This document shows, piece by piece, positions 1 through 8,289 of a stretch of DNA of 64,000 nt (position 1 is the first letter of the stretch; the number at the start of each line of letters is the position of its first letter). This stretch comes from Palsa-504 sp963789225 (lineage in GTDB: Bacteria > Actinomycetota > Actinomycetes > Streptosporangiales > Streptosporangiaceae), in the NCBI GenBank assembly GCA_963789225.1, contig CAWBKD010000036.1:248001-312000 (forward strand), written 5' to 3'. The notes beneath the pieces were generated by a model. The model had not been told where the DNA came from. It did no database searches and was given only the letters and a program-made list of their open reading frames with translations. The position numbers were made by a program, and so were the translations under genes.

Positions 1-611
1 ACCGCCTCGACGCGCTCGTCAACAACGCCGGTGTCTGGGTGACCAGCCGCCAGGAGACGCAGGACGGGCACGAGCTGATGTTCCAGGTCAACCACCTGGC
101 GCCGTTCCTGCTCACCGCGCTGCTGAAGGACCTGCTCATCGCCTCCGCACCCGCCCGGGTGGTCACCACGGCCAGCGTCGCGAACCTGCAAGGCTTCGTG
201 CGCCTGAACGACCTGGAGAACAGGCAGTTCTTCTTCGGCTACACCGTCTACGGGACGACCAAACTGGAGAACATCCTGTTCACCCGGGAACTCGGCCGCC
301 GGCTGGCCGGCACCGGCGTGCTCGCCACCTGTTTCAACCCCGGCCCGGTGGCCACCGACCTGGGCCGCGGGACACTCATCGGCGCGGCGTACCAGCTGCC
401 GCTGAGCCGCCTGGTGATGAAATCCCCCGAGCGCGGCGCCGATACGCTCGTCTGGCTCGTCACCCAGCCCGCGGACCGGCTGAGGCAGGGCGGCTACTAC
501 AGCAACCGTCGCCCTGGCCTGGTCAACCCGCAGGCCCGCAGCGGCCTCCTGGCCGGGCGGCTCTGGGATCAGACCGAGCAACTCCTGCTAACCGCAGCAG
601 ACGGAACGTGA
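1..611 (+). CDS. Short-chain dehydrogenase/reductase, 5'-truncated by the window edge
   Basis: The reading frame is open from the first bases of the window, so the N-terminal Rossmann half (the glycine-rich NAD(P) motif) lies outside. Visible are the NNAG motif right at the edge (bases about 21-32) and the catalytic YGTTK segment (YxxxK) about 70 residues later, followed by the NPGPVATDLG loop typical of SDRs. The family reduces or oxidises carbonyl/hydroxyl groups with NAD(P)H in the cytoplasm. The sequence resembles the retinol dehydrogenase/protochlorophyllide reductase-like branch (FQVNHLAPFLLT, then NPGPV), but the substrate cannot be told. The start codon is outside the window; the GTG at 39 is internal because it falls after NNAG. 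Confidence 0.5.
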   Translation, partial: RLDALVNNAGVWVTSRQETQDGHELMFQVNHLAPFLLTALLKDLLIASAPARVVTTASVANLQGFVRLNDLENRQFFFGYTVYGTTKLENILFTRELGRRLAGTGVLATCFNPGPVATDLGRGTLIGAAYQLPLSRLVMKSPERGADTLVWLVTQPADRLRQGGYYSNRRPGLVNPQARSGLLAGRLWDQTEQLLLTAADGT

Positions 612-716
612 GACCGGCCCTTGCTACGTCTGGAAGAGTTCTGGACCTGGGACGGCGCCGTCCTGCGCGCGGAAAAGCTGGTGCCCCGGGCGCGGGCGGT
701 GCGTTAGCTTCGCCTA

Positions 717-1505
717 GTGGACGACGAGGAGTTCCCCGGCTACGTGGCCGACCGCCTGGCCGAGCTGCCGTCCGTGGACGCAGTCAACCTCGGGGGCTCG
801 CGGGCGCGCGGGACTCACCGGCCCGACAGCGACTGGGACTTCGCGATCTACTACCGGGGTCACTTCGACCCGCAGGCGCTGCGCGACGTCGGCTGGCCGG
901 GTGAGGTCTTCGACGTGGGAGGCTGGGGCGGCGGGGTGTTCAACGGCGGGGCCTGGCTGGAGGTCGACCACCGCCGCGTGGACGTCCACTATCGCGACCT
1001 CGACGCCATCGATCACGAACTGGCGGAGGCACGCGAGGGCCGGTTCCGCATCGAGCCGCTGATGTTCCACCTGGCCGGCATCCCCTCCTATCTCCTGCTG
1101 GCGGAACTCGCGGACAGCCGGACCTTGCACGGTCAGCTGCCCAGACCGGGCTACCCGCCGGCGCTGCGGGAGCAAGCCCCAGCCGTCTGGTGGGACCGGG
1201 CCGAGCGGACGTTCTGGTACGCGCGCGAGTACCACGCACCGTACGGACGGCTGGCTCAGTGCGCCGGGCTGATCGCGCAGGCCGCGTCGCAGGCGGCGCA
1301 CGCCGTCTTGGCTGCGCGCGGCGAGTGGGTGACCAACGACAAGACCCTGCTCACCCAGGCCGGCCTGCGCCAGATCGATGAGTTCCTGGCCGTTAGCGGA
1401 CCAGACCCGAGCCTGCTCCAGACCAGCGCCGAGCGGTCCCGCGCCCTGTGCGCAGATGCGGTGCGCGTGGCGACCACTGCCCGTGACACTGTGGCTCAGA
1501 CCTAG
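717..1505 (+). CDS. Nucleotidyltransferase-domain protein
   Basis: A 262-residue protein starting at GTG. Residues 26-41 carry the GGSRARG and DSDWD motifs of the DNA polymerase beta-like nucleotidyltransferase fold (GSxAxG plus the metal-binding DxD), as in aminoglycoside nucleotidyltransferases and MNT antitoxin-type enzymes. The remaining helical C-terminal part (about residues 130-255) looks like the substrate-binding half seen in stand-alone transferases. Family knowledge predicts transfer of a nucleotide from NTP to a small molecule or protein. No HEPN partner is adjacent, so a toxin-antitoxin role is not supported. Whether it modifies an antibiotic is unknown. Its stop overlaps the stop of a small gene on the other strand. 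Confidence 0.5.
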   Translation: MDDEEFPGYVADRLAELPSVDAVNLGGSRARGTHRPDSDWDFAIYYRGHFDPQALRDVGWPGEVFDVGGWGGGVFNGGAWLEVDHRRVDVHYRDLDAIDHELAEAREGRFRIEPLMFHLAGIPSYLLLAELADSRTLHGQLPRPGYPPALREQAPAVWWDRAERTFWYAREYHAPYGRLAQCAGLIAQAASQAAHAVLAARGEWVTNDKTLLTQAGLRQIDEFLAVSGPDPSLLQTSAERSRALCADAVRVATTARDTVAQT

Positions 1506-1645
1506 CCGATGAGAGTGGCACCGTACCGGTTCTTCCAGGTAGGCCGCCGCTCCCAGTCGTTCAGGGCGGCGTAGGCCCCGCCGTCCCCGTCGTTGGTGGT
1601 CAGCTCCTCAACACCGGTGATCGGCGTGCTCTCGGCGTCCGTCAC
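1502..1645 (-). CDS. Small hypothetical protein, 47 residues
   Basis: An open frame with a GTG start at 1645 and a GGGGAG ribosome-binding site nine bases upstream. Its TAG shares bases with the stop of the convergent nucleotidyltransferase gene. The peptide is acidic at the N-terminus (TDAESTPITG), has a Gly/Asp-rich middle and ends in a Trp/Arg/Asn/Tyr-rich tail (NDWERRPTWKNRYG). It has no cysteine, signal peptide or membrane segment. I do not recognise the family. The good Shine-Dalgarno and the high G/C third positions favour a real gene, but a chance ORF in GC-rich DNA remains possible. Confidence 0.5.
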   Translation of the reverse strand: MTDAESTPITGVEELTTNDGDGGAYAALNDWERRPTWKNRYGATLIG

Positions 1646-1777
1646 GGCTCAAGTCTCCCCACCCACCGCTCGCCCCGATCCCCGCCTTCTGACGTATTTG
1701 CACCCCAGCCGGGTGAGCGGAGCATCGTGGATAGAGGCCGCAGGCAACCGATCACGGGGGCATGGAGTGTAGTGGGC

Positions 1778-2326
1778 ATGAGACCAAGGGCCGACCGGTA
1801 CGCCCCGGACGATACGGCGGATCGCCCGACGTCATCGGCGGGATCTGGCTTCGCCGAGGCGTACCGGATGCACCGGCCCGGACTGGTCAAGCTGGCCGCG
1901 TTCATTGTCGGTGACCAGGCCACCGGGGAGGACGTCGTCCAGGACGTCTTCGCTCGGCTGCACCAGCGCTGGGATATGCTCGCCGATCCGGGTGACCCGC
2001 TCCCTTACCTGCGGACGGCGGTGGTCAACGGCTGCCGCTCGGCGATCAGGCGGCGCGGCCGAGCCAAGCGGCACGCCGACCATGACTCACCGAGCCCGCC
2101 GCTGTCCGTCGAGGAGTCGGTGCTGCTGTCCGAGGACCGGCAGCAGGTGCTGGCCGCGCTGGCCGGGCTCTCCCGTCGACGGCGGGAGGTGCTGGTGCTC
2201 CGGTTCTACGTCGGGTTGTCGGAGGCGGAGATAGCTGCCACCCTCGGCATCAGCGCCGGGACCGTCAAGTCCACCGCGGCCCGCGGGCTCGCGGCCCTCG
2301 CTCGCACACTGAGAGAGACCCGATGA
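1778..2326 (+). CDS. ECF-type RNA polymerase sigma factor
   Basis: About 182 residues from the ATG at 1778, chosen because GGAG lies ten bases upstream; an in-frame start at 1727 lacks this. Region sigma2 is seen in AYRMHRPGLVKLAAFIVGD and GEDVVQDVFARLHQRW. Region sigma4 near the C-terminus reads LSEAEIAATLGISAGTVKS, a helix-turn-helix. The spacing and motifs match the actinobacterial SigE-like ECF group. It directs RNA polymerase to a small regulon, often including its own promoter. The stop overlaps the next gene by ATGA, so the two are translationally coupled, and that membrane protein is the likely partner or anti-sigma factor. Confidence 0.5.
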   Translation: MRPRADRYAPDDTADRPTSSAGSGFAEAYRMHRPGLVKLAAFIVGDQATGEDVVQDVFARLHQRWDMLADPGDPLPYLRTAVVNGCRSAIRRRGRAKRHADHDSPSPPLSVEESVLLSEDRQQVLAALAGLSRRRREVLVLRFYVGLSEAEIAATLGISAGTVKSTAARGLAALARTLRETR

Positions 2327-3675
2327 TTCCGCAGGAAGAGATGGACGCGACCGCGGAGCGGCTGACCGACGCGCTCACCGCCGCGGCCGCGATCATGCCC
2401 CCGGATGAGGCCCACGCGCTCAGCAGCCTGATACCCAGCCGGCTGGCGTCGCCGGCTTCGGGACCGGTCCGGCGCCGGATGGGCCGCCTGCGCGCCTGGC
2501 TGGTTCCCGTCGTCGCCGCGGCCAGCGTCACCGCGATCATCCTGACCGCCGTGACCCTAGCCGGTCACCAGGGGACGGTCCCGGCTCCGGGGACGGGCCC
2601 GGGTCAGGCCCCGGGCAGCACCGGGTCCGGCATCGCCTCCCTGGCCGGGGTACCGTCCGATCCGGGGACGCCGACGCCGCCGCCGTTCTACGTGACCATC
2701 GTGACCGGGGGGCTCAGTCGAGACGGTCTCGAGCTGATGACAGTGCAGGTCCGCCGGACGAGCGACGGCAAGGTCACCGGCACCGTGCCCGCGCCCGCTG
2801 GCTGGATCCTGGGGCGTAGCATCTCGGTCACCGCTGATGACCGCACCTTCACCATCGCGGCCGAGACGCAGACGGTGTGCCCATCTTCGACTCCGACCCA
2901 AACGCGCTTCTACCAGTTCAGCGTGACGAGTACCGGGCACGTCACCGGCCTGCGGGCGGTGGGCAAACCCGTCACCGGCGAGCCGGTCAGCGAGTTCGCC
3001 GCGTCACCGGATGGCACCAAGGTCGCGTACGCGGAGCAGGGCTGCGTCGCGCCGCTTTCGGCGGCCTCGTACGCGGGCGTCATCTACGTCATGAACGTGA
3101 CCAGCGGTGCCGTCCGCAGCTGGCACAACATCGTGTCCGCCGCCACCCCGGCCCGGGTCACGACCCAGATCGGGGCGTTGTCCTGGACGGCCAACGGCCG
3201 CACCCTGGTCGCCGACTATCTGTGGCAACCGGAGGAAGGATCTCCCGACCTGGCTATCCTTGCCCTGGACGCGACCAGCTCTGGCGGTTCACTGCAAGCT
3301 CACAGCCACCTGCTGTTCAGCCAGGGCACCCGCTGCACCGTCTGCGTGTACACCGCGCTCATCAGCTCCGACGGATCCACCCTGACCGCGGTAGCGGAGA
3401 CTTCTGTGCCGCCGCTCCCGAGCCATCCCGGAGATCCCTGGTACCGCCTGCTGGTGCTGCAGCTCTCCTTGGCCACCGGGCAGCCGAGCGGCATCTTGTA
3501 CCGCTCGGCCCCCTCGGTCGGCTCATACGAGGGGCTTGTTCCCGTGCTTTCCACCGATGGCCAGGCACAGCACTGGTTGCTCTGGAACGATCCAGAGGGG
3601 TTCGGCTGGATCTCCGGCGGCAAGCTGATCTGGCTCCCAAAGGCACCGTCGGGGGTGCTGGCGATTAGCTGGTGA
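2323..3675 (+). CDS. Single-pass membrane protein with TolB/WD40-like exterior; putative anti-sigma partner
   Basis: A 450-residue protein. Residues 1-55 are cytoplasmic and charged, one membrane segment lies at about 57-81 (LVPVVAAASVTAIILTAVTLA), then a Pro/Gly/Thr-rich linker leads to an extracytoplasmic part with repeated beta-strand patterns (SPDGTKVAYAE, LSWTANGRTLVADY, SSDGSTLTAVAE), like TolB/WD40-type propellers. Coupling by ATGA to the ECF sigma gene is the usual arrangement of sigma and anti-sigma pairs in actinobacteria. No HxxxCxxC zinc motif of ZAS anti-sigma factors is visible, so the anti-sigma role is inferred from context only. Confidence 0.5.
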   Translation: MIPQEEMDATAERLTDALTAAAAIMPPDEAHALSSLIPSRLASPASGPVRRRMGRLRAWLVPVVAAASVTAIILTAVTLAGHQGTVPAPGTGPGQAPGSTGSGIASLAGVPSDPGTPTPPPFYVTIVTGGLSRDGLELMTVQVRRTSDGKVTGTVPAPAGWILGRSISVTADDRTFTIAAETQTVCPSSTPTQTRFYQFSVTSTGHVTGLRAVGKPVTGEPVSEFAASPDGTKVAYAEQGCVAPLSAASYAGVIYVMNVTSGAVRSWHNIVSAATPARVTTQIGALSWTANGRTLVADYLWQPEEGSPDLAILALDATSSGGSLQAHSHLLFSQGTRCTVCVYTALISSDGSTLTAVAETSVPPLPSHPGDPWYRLLVLQLSLATGQPSGILYRSAPSVGSYEGLVPVLSTDGQAQHWLLWNDPEGFGWISGGKLIWLPKAPSGVLAISW

Positions 3676-3799
3676 CATCAATGCAGGCAAACCCGGCATA
3701 TCAGGCGACCCGCACCCAGGTGATTGAAGGACCCAGGCCGGGCGGCGGCGGGCCAGGAGTCGAGTGGGGCGCCCAGCTCGCATCGGGAGGAATGCGCCG

Positions 3800-6589
3800 C
3801 TAGCGCGGTGGGGGGGTACCTGGATCGGCGGGCAGCGCCCGGTGGAGCTGATTGCGGGAGCTGATGTCGAGCTTGGTGAAGACCTTGCCCAGGTGGTACT
3901 GGACGGTGTGGGAGCTGATGAACAGCCGGGCGCCGATCTCCGGGTTGGACAGCCCGTCGCGGGCCAGCCGCGCGACCTGGGCCTCCTGGGCGGTCAGCTC
4001 CTGGCTGGCCTGAACGGCGGCCGGCGCGGTGCGCTTGCGGGCGGTTTCCCCGGTGGCCAGCAGTTCCCGGCCGGCCCGTTCGGCGAATGCTTCCATCCCG
4101 ATCTCGTCCAGCATGGCGTGGGCGGTGCGGAGCTGATCGCGGGCCTGCACGCGATGGCCCTGGCGGCGCAGCCATTCGCCGTAAAGCAGGTGCGCGCGGG
4201 CGAGTTCGGGGCGGAGCTGGGTGCGGCCCAGCCGGTCGATCGCCTCCCGGTACATGCCCTCGGCGGCCTGGCCCCCGGTCACCAGCGCGCGTGAGCGCGC
4301 CTCGATGCCCAGCCCGAAGTCGGTGCCGCCGGCCTGGGTCGTTTCCGCCAGCCGCGCCAGGGCATCACCGGCCATGGGCATATTCCCGCTGCGTGCGGCG
4401 GCCTCGATCAGCTCGGGCAGCGCCCACGTGGAGACGTAGAGCCCGGATGGGTCCCCGGCGGCCTGCCGGGCCGCCTCCCTCGCCTCGTCGTAGCGGCCCA
4501 GGCCGTTGTACAGGACGGCGGCCATCCAGCGCGCGGCGGTCGCCGTCAGACCCTGGCCCGCGGCTTCGGCCGCGTTGATCATGGCGTCGAACAGCGGGAC
4601 GGCCTCGGCCTGGCTGCCTCGCAGACCAGCCAGCACAAGGGCGGCGTAAGACGGGATGCGCGCCCCGGTCGCCTCGCAGACCGCCTCGGACTCCGCGATC
4701 AGAGCAGCCGCCGCCCCGAAGGCACCGCTCCAGGCCGTGATTATGCCCGCCGTCGCCAGGTGGAGCGGCAGAGTCTCGAGGGCGCCCGCGTTACGGGCGA
4801 GCCGGACCTGCCCGGCGACGACCGCGCGCCAGCCGTCGTCGTCCCACAGAAGCAGGGGCGGCACCGAGGCCAGCCAGCCCCACCGGAGTCCGTCGCCGAC
4901 CGAAATGCTGTCGCTGGCGAAGGCGCTCGCTGCGTGCCGCAACGCCGGCGCCGCGGCGGCCAGTCCGTCGGTGATCAGCAGCGCCAGGCCATCCAGCAGC
5001 AGTTCCACCGGACCCGGGTCCAGTGACCGGGGCAGCGCCCGGGCGGCACGGGAGATCTCCGCCATATCGCCGGCCGCCAGATGCCCGATGGCAAGTGCCG
5101 CACCCCAGGCGTCGAGATAAGTCTCGCGGGCCAGGCCCAGGTTGAGCAGCTCCAGCCGCCGGGCCGCCTTGAGCAGCAGCGAGGGGGCGTCACTGCTCAG
5201 GCCCGAGGCGAACGCGACCAGCCCGCGCAGCAGGTCCACCCGGGCGCTGGCGAAATCATCCAGCGGCCAGGCCTCCGCCATCACCAGCAGCCCCAGCGCC
5301 TGGTCGAACGCCCCGGCCCGCACATTGGCCTGCGCCGCGGCCAGCGTGCGTTCCGCCAGGCGCGCCGGATCGGCGGTCATCCGCACCGCGCGCTCCAAGA
5401 ACGCCGCCGCCGCGGCCAGCCCGCCGCGGGCCTGCGCACGCCCCGCCGAGGCCTCCAGCTCCGCCGCCACCTCCTCATCCGGGCCGTCCGCAGCCTGCGC
5501 CCGGTGCCAGGCCCGCCGATCCGGATCAGCCGCCGGATCAGTCGCCTCGGCCAGCGCCCGGTGCACCTGCTGCCGGTCCGCAAGCGACGCCGACCGGTAG
5601 GCCGTCGAGCGCACCAGCGGATGCCGGAACCGGATCCGCGCGCCGAACTCGGCCAGACCCGCCTCGGCCGCCGGCACCGTCGCCTGCACCGGGAGCCCCA
5701 GCCGACCCGCCGCCCGCCAGACCAGCGGCGGGTCACCCGACGGATCGGCCGCCGCCAGCAGCAGCAGGCGCCGGGCCTCGTCCGGCAGGGCGTCCAGCTG
5801 CCGCCGGAAACTGTCCTCGATCCGGCCAGTTAGCGACCCGGCGCCAGGCAGCCCGAACCCGCCCGCCAGCTCCGCGGGCGTCATCCCGCGCGGCAGTTCC
5901 AGCAGGGCCAGAGGGTTCCCTGCCGCCTCGGCGACGATCTGGTCCCGGACCCGGGCATCCAGCGGCCCGGTCAGCGCCGAGTCCAGCACCGCCCGGGCAT
6001 CGCCCTCAGCCAGCCCTGCGACTTCGAGTTCCGGCAGGCCGGCCAGTTCCCCACCCGGTACCCGGGCCGCGAACACCAGCCCGACCGGGTCGGCGGCCAG
6101 CCGCCGCGCGGCGGACCCCAGCGCCTGCGCCGACGCCTGATCCAGCCACTGCTGGTCATCGATCACGCAGACCAGCGGCCGTTCCCTGGCTACCTCCGAC
6201 AACAGGCTCAGCACCGCCAGCGCGACCAGGAAACGGGCCGGCGCCGGGTCCTCACTCAGGCCGAACACCGTCCGCAGCGCCTCCTGCTGCGGCACCGGCA
6301 GCTTGTCCAGATGATCCAGCATCGGCACCAGCAGCTGATGCAACCCGGCGAACGCGAACTCGACCTCGGACTGCACGCCCGCCGTGCGTACCACCCGGCA
6401 GCCCTGCGCCTGCCCGGCCAGCTCGTCCAGCAGCGCCGTCTTGCCGACGCCCGGCTCGCCGCGCACCACCAGTACCCGGCTCTGCCCCGCCCGCACGGCC
6501 GCGACCAAGCCGGCCAGCACACTCAATTCGGCGCCGCGGCCCCTCAGTGGCACGGCGCGTTGGCGGGAGGGACGAGGGTTAGCAGCCAC
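3800..6589 (-). CDS. LuxR-family regulator with AAA ATPase domain (LAL type)
   Basis: A 929-residue protein. A Walker A motif GEPGVGKT is at residues 44-51, with a Walker B-like LVCVIDDQQWLD about 90 residues later. Then comes a long alpha-helical, TPR-like middle region rich in Ala/Leu, and a LuxR-type helix-turn-helix in the last 69 residues (LTAQEAQVARLARDG, SNPEIGARLFIS, HTVQYHLGKVFTKL). This is the size and order of large ATP-binding LuxR regulators (MalT/LAL), which usually activate transcription after binding ATP and an inducer. It is divergent from the envelope-glycosylation operon that begins at 6991, making that operon a possible but unproven target. Confidence 0.5.
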   Translation of the reverse strand: MAANPRPSRQRAVPLRGRGAELSVLAGLVAAVRAGQSRVLVVRGEPGVGKTALLDELAGQAQGCRVVRTAGVQSEVEFAFAGLHQLLVPMLDHLDKLPVPQQEALRTVFGLSEDPAPARFLVALAVLSLLSEVARERPLVCVIDDQQWLDQASAQALGSAARRLAADPVGLVFAARVPGGELAGLPELEVAGLAEGDARAVLDSALTGPLDARVRDQIVAEAAGNPLALLELPRGMTPAELAGGFGLPGAGSLTGRIEDSFRRQLDALPDEARRLLLLAAADPSGDPPLVWRAAGRLGLPVQATVPAAEAGLAEFGARIRFRHPLVRSTAYRSASLADRQQVHRALAEATDPAADPDRRAWHRAQAADGPDEEVAAELEASAGRAQARGGLAAAAAFLERAVRMTADPARLAERTLAAAQANVRAGAFDQALGLLVMAEAWPLDDFASARVDLLRGLVAFASGLSSDAPSLLLKAARRLELLNLGLARETYLDAWGAALAIGHLAAGDMAEISRAARALPRSLDPGPVELLLDGLALLITDGLAAAAPALRHAASAFASDSISVGDGLRWGWLASVPPLLLWDDDGWRAVVAGQVRLARNAGALETLPLHLATAGIITAWSGAFGAAAALIAESEAVCEATGARIPSYAALVLAGLRGSQAEAVPLFDAMINAAEAAGQGLTATAARWMAAVLYNGLGRYDEAREAARQAAGDPSGLYVSTWALPELIEAAARSGNMPMAGDALARLAETTQAGGTDFGLGIEARSRALVTGGQAAEGMYREAIDRLGRTQLRPELARAHLLYGEWLRRQGHRVQARDQLRTAHAMLDEIGMEAFAERAGRELLATGETARKRTAPAAVQASQELTAQEAQVARLARDGLSNPEIGARLFISSHTVQYHLGKVFTKLDISSRNQLHRALPADPGTPPPR

Positions 6590-6990
6590 CGGCCCGGCCC
6601 TAACACGGCGCCTGGGTGGCCGACATCACCCAGCCTGGTAACAACCTTCATATGGCCTCCCAGGCAAAGCACCGCGAACCGCATAATCGCGTTCCGCGCA
6701 AGCATAACCCCGAGGCCGCGGGTGGAGCGTGCCCTACCCGCGCCCGGCTTGCGGAGATCAGAATCTGTACGTCGCTTCGATCATCAGCCGGCGCGCCAGG
6801 TTGCCTGGGCGGATGTGGGACTTGCTGGCGGGACGTCGGGCTGACCGGCGCGAGAGACGATACGCCGCCTGAAGGAATGCTCGGTGTTGGCCAGAAGGAG
6901 CGTGCGGGCGAACCGGCTAAGGCCCTGCTCATAGCTCGCACATAAGTTAGCTTCAGCCGACGCCGAGCGTGGTCACCGATTCTGCTGGTC
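6590..6990. other. Intergenic region between divergent LAL regulator and glycosyltransferase operon
   Basis: About 400 bases without a convincing gene; the open frames here lack ribosome-binding sites and family resemblance. It must hold the promoters of both flanking transcription units. Base composition is visibly less GC-rich than the flanks, especially 6640-6700 and 6930-6990. The one clear structure is the inverted repeat at 6612-6633 listed separately. Confidence 0.5.
6612..6633. promoter_or_regulatory. Inverted repeat upstream of the LAL regulator
   Basis: CTGGGTG and CACCCAG form a perfect 7-bp dyad with an 8-base spacer, 23 bases upstream of the LAL regulator start. The position suits an operator or a 5'-leader hairpin. 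No independent copy was found elsewhere, so the function is unknown. Confidence 0.5.
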
Positions 6991-8289
6991 ATGAGGGTTC
7001 CGCAGGTAGACATCGTAGTGCCGGTGCGCAACGAGGAGCACGATCTCGCGCCCAGCATCCAGCTCCTCGTCGGGTATCTGCGGCGCGGGTTCCCGTTCAC
7101 CGCGCGGGTCACCATCGCGGACAACGGCAGCACCGATCGCACCTGGGCGATCGCCGACAAACTGGCCCGCGAACTGCCCGAGGTGCGGGCGGTCCGCCTG
7201 GAACAGCCCGGGCGGGGGCGGGCGCTGCGCGCCATCTGGTCGCAGAGCGACGCCGAGGTCCTGGCGTACATGGATGTCGACCTGTCGACAGACCTGAACG
7301 CGCTGCTGCCGCTGGTGGCGCCGCTGCTGTCCGGGCACAGCGACCTGGCCATCGGCACCCGGCTGGCCCGGGGGTCGCGGGTCATCCGCGGACCCAAGCG
7401 CGAGCTGATCTCCCGCTGCTACAACGTGCTGCTGCACGCCTGCCTCGGGGCGCGGTTCTCCGACGCCCAGTGCGGATTCAAGGCGATCAGGCGTGAGCAG
7501 GCCCAGGCGCTGCTCCCCCTCACCCAGGACACCGGCTGGTTCTTCGACACCGAACTGCTCGTGCTGGCCGAGCGCGCCGGGCTGCGCATCCACGAGGTCC
7601 CGGTGGACTGGGTGGACGACCTCGACTCGCGGGTCAACATCGTCGCCACCGCGGTGGCCGACCTGCGCGGGATGGTCCGGCTCGGCAGCGGCCTGGCGCG
7701 CGGGTCGATCGTGGTCCCCCAAATGCGCGGAGCAATCCCCCGCATCGGCCCCCGGCCGGCTCCCGGGGAGCTTCCGTTGCAGATCGCCAGCTTCGTCGCC
7801 GTCGGCATCGTGTCGACGATCGCGTACGTGCTGCTCTACCTGCTGCTCCGCGGGTTCATGCCTGCTCAGGGCGCCAACGTGCTCAGCCTGCTGGTGACCG
7901 CGGTCGCCAACACCGCCGCCAACCGGCGGCTGACCTTCGGGATCAGCGGGCGGCTGCACGCCGCCAGGCACCAGGTCAAGGGGCTCATCACGTTCGGCAT
8001 CGGGCTGGCGCTGACCTCCGGCTCGCTGGCCATTGTGCAGGCCGGCCATCCCCATCCAGGCCGTGTCCTGGAGGTCTCGGTCCTCATCGCCGCCAACCTG
8101 GTGGCGACCGTGATCAGGTACGTGCTCTACGGGGCCTGGGTCTTTGGCGGACCCAGGCCCGGGCACGGCCATCAGGTATCCCACCGAAAGGAATCAGTTG
8201 AGCGCGACCACCTCCCTGGCGAGGCATTCGAACCACATCCGGCCGCGGCCCGCGCGAAGCCGGGCCCAGCGCCTGCTGCGCGGGCCTGA
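6991..8289 (+). CDS. GT2 family glycosyltransferase fused to a GtrA-like membrane domain
   Basis: A 432-residue protein. The N-terminal half is a GT-A fold transferase of the dolichyl-phosphate mannose synthase type: VDIVVPVRNEE at the start, DNGSTDRT near residue 44, and the DVD metal site at 95-97. From about residue 262 it has four hydrophobic segments of the GtrA family (flippase-like), including TAVANTAANRRLTF. Such fusions make and help translocate polyprenyl-phosphate sugars. The next gene is a polyprenyl-phosphate-sugar-dependent transferase, so the pair probably decorates a cell-wall polymer or protein outside the membrane, comparable to the ykcC/ykcB pair of Bacillus. The C-terminal 40 residues are basic, disordered and overlap the next gene. 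Confidence 0.5.
   Translation: MRVPQVDIVVPVRNEEHDLAPSIQLLVGYLRRGFPFTARVTIADNGSTDRTWAIADKLARELPEVRAVRLEQPGRGRALRAIWSQSDAEVLAYMDVDLSTDLNALLPLVAPLLSGHSDLAIGTRLARGSRVIRGPKRELISRCYNVLLHACLGARFSDAQCGFKAIRREQAQALLPLTQDTGWFFDTELLVLAERAGLRIHEVPVDWVDDLDSRVNIVATAVADLRGMVRLGSGLARGSIVVPQMRGAIPRIGPRPAPGELPLQIASFVAVGIVSTIAYVLLYLLLRGFMPAQGANVLSLLVTAVANTAANRRLTFGISGRLHAARHQVKGLITFGIGLALTSGSLAIVQAGHPHPGRVLEVSVLIAANLVATVIRYVLYGAWVFGGPRPGHGHQVSHRKESVERDHLPGEAFEPHPAAARAKPGPAPAARA

Noticed and set aside
621..707. 28-codon frame from TTG reading LLRLEEFWTWDGAVLRAEKL
   Set aside because: Protein-like in composition but without a ribosome-binding site, and too short to assign; could be a relic of a gene lost before the nucleotidyltransferase.
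717..1505. Nucleotidyltransferase considered as an MNT antitoxin
   Set aside because: No HEPN toxin gene is adjacent, and the protein is larger than typical MNT antitoxins.
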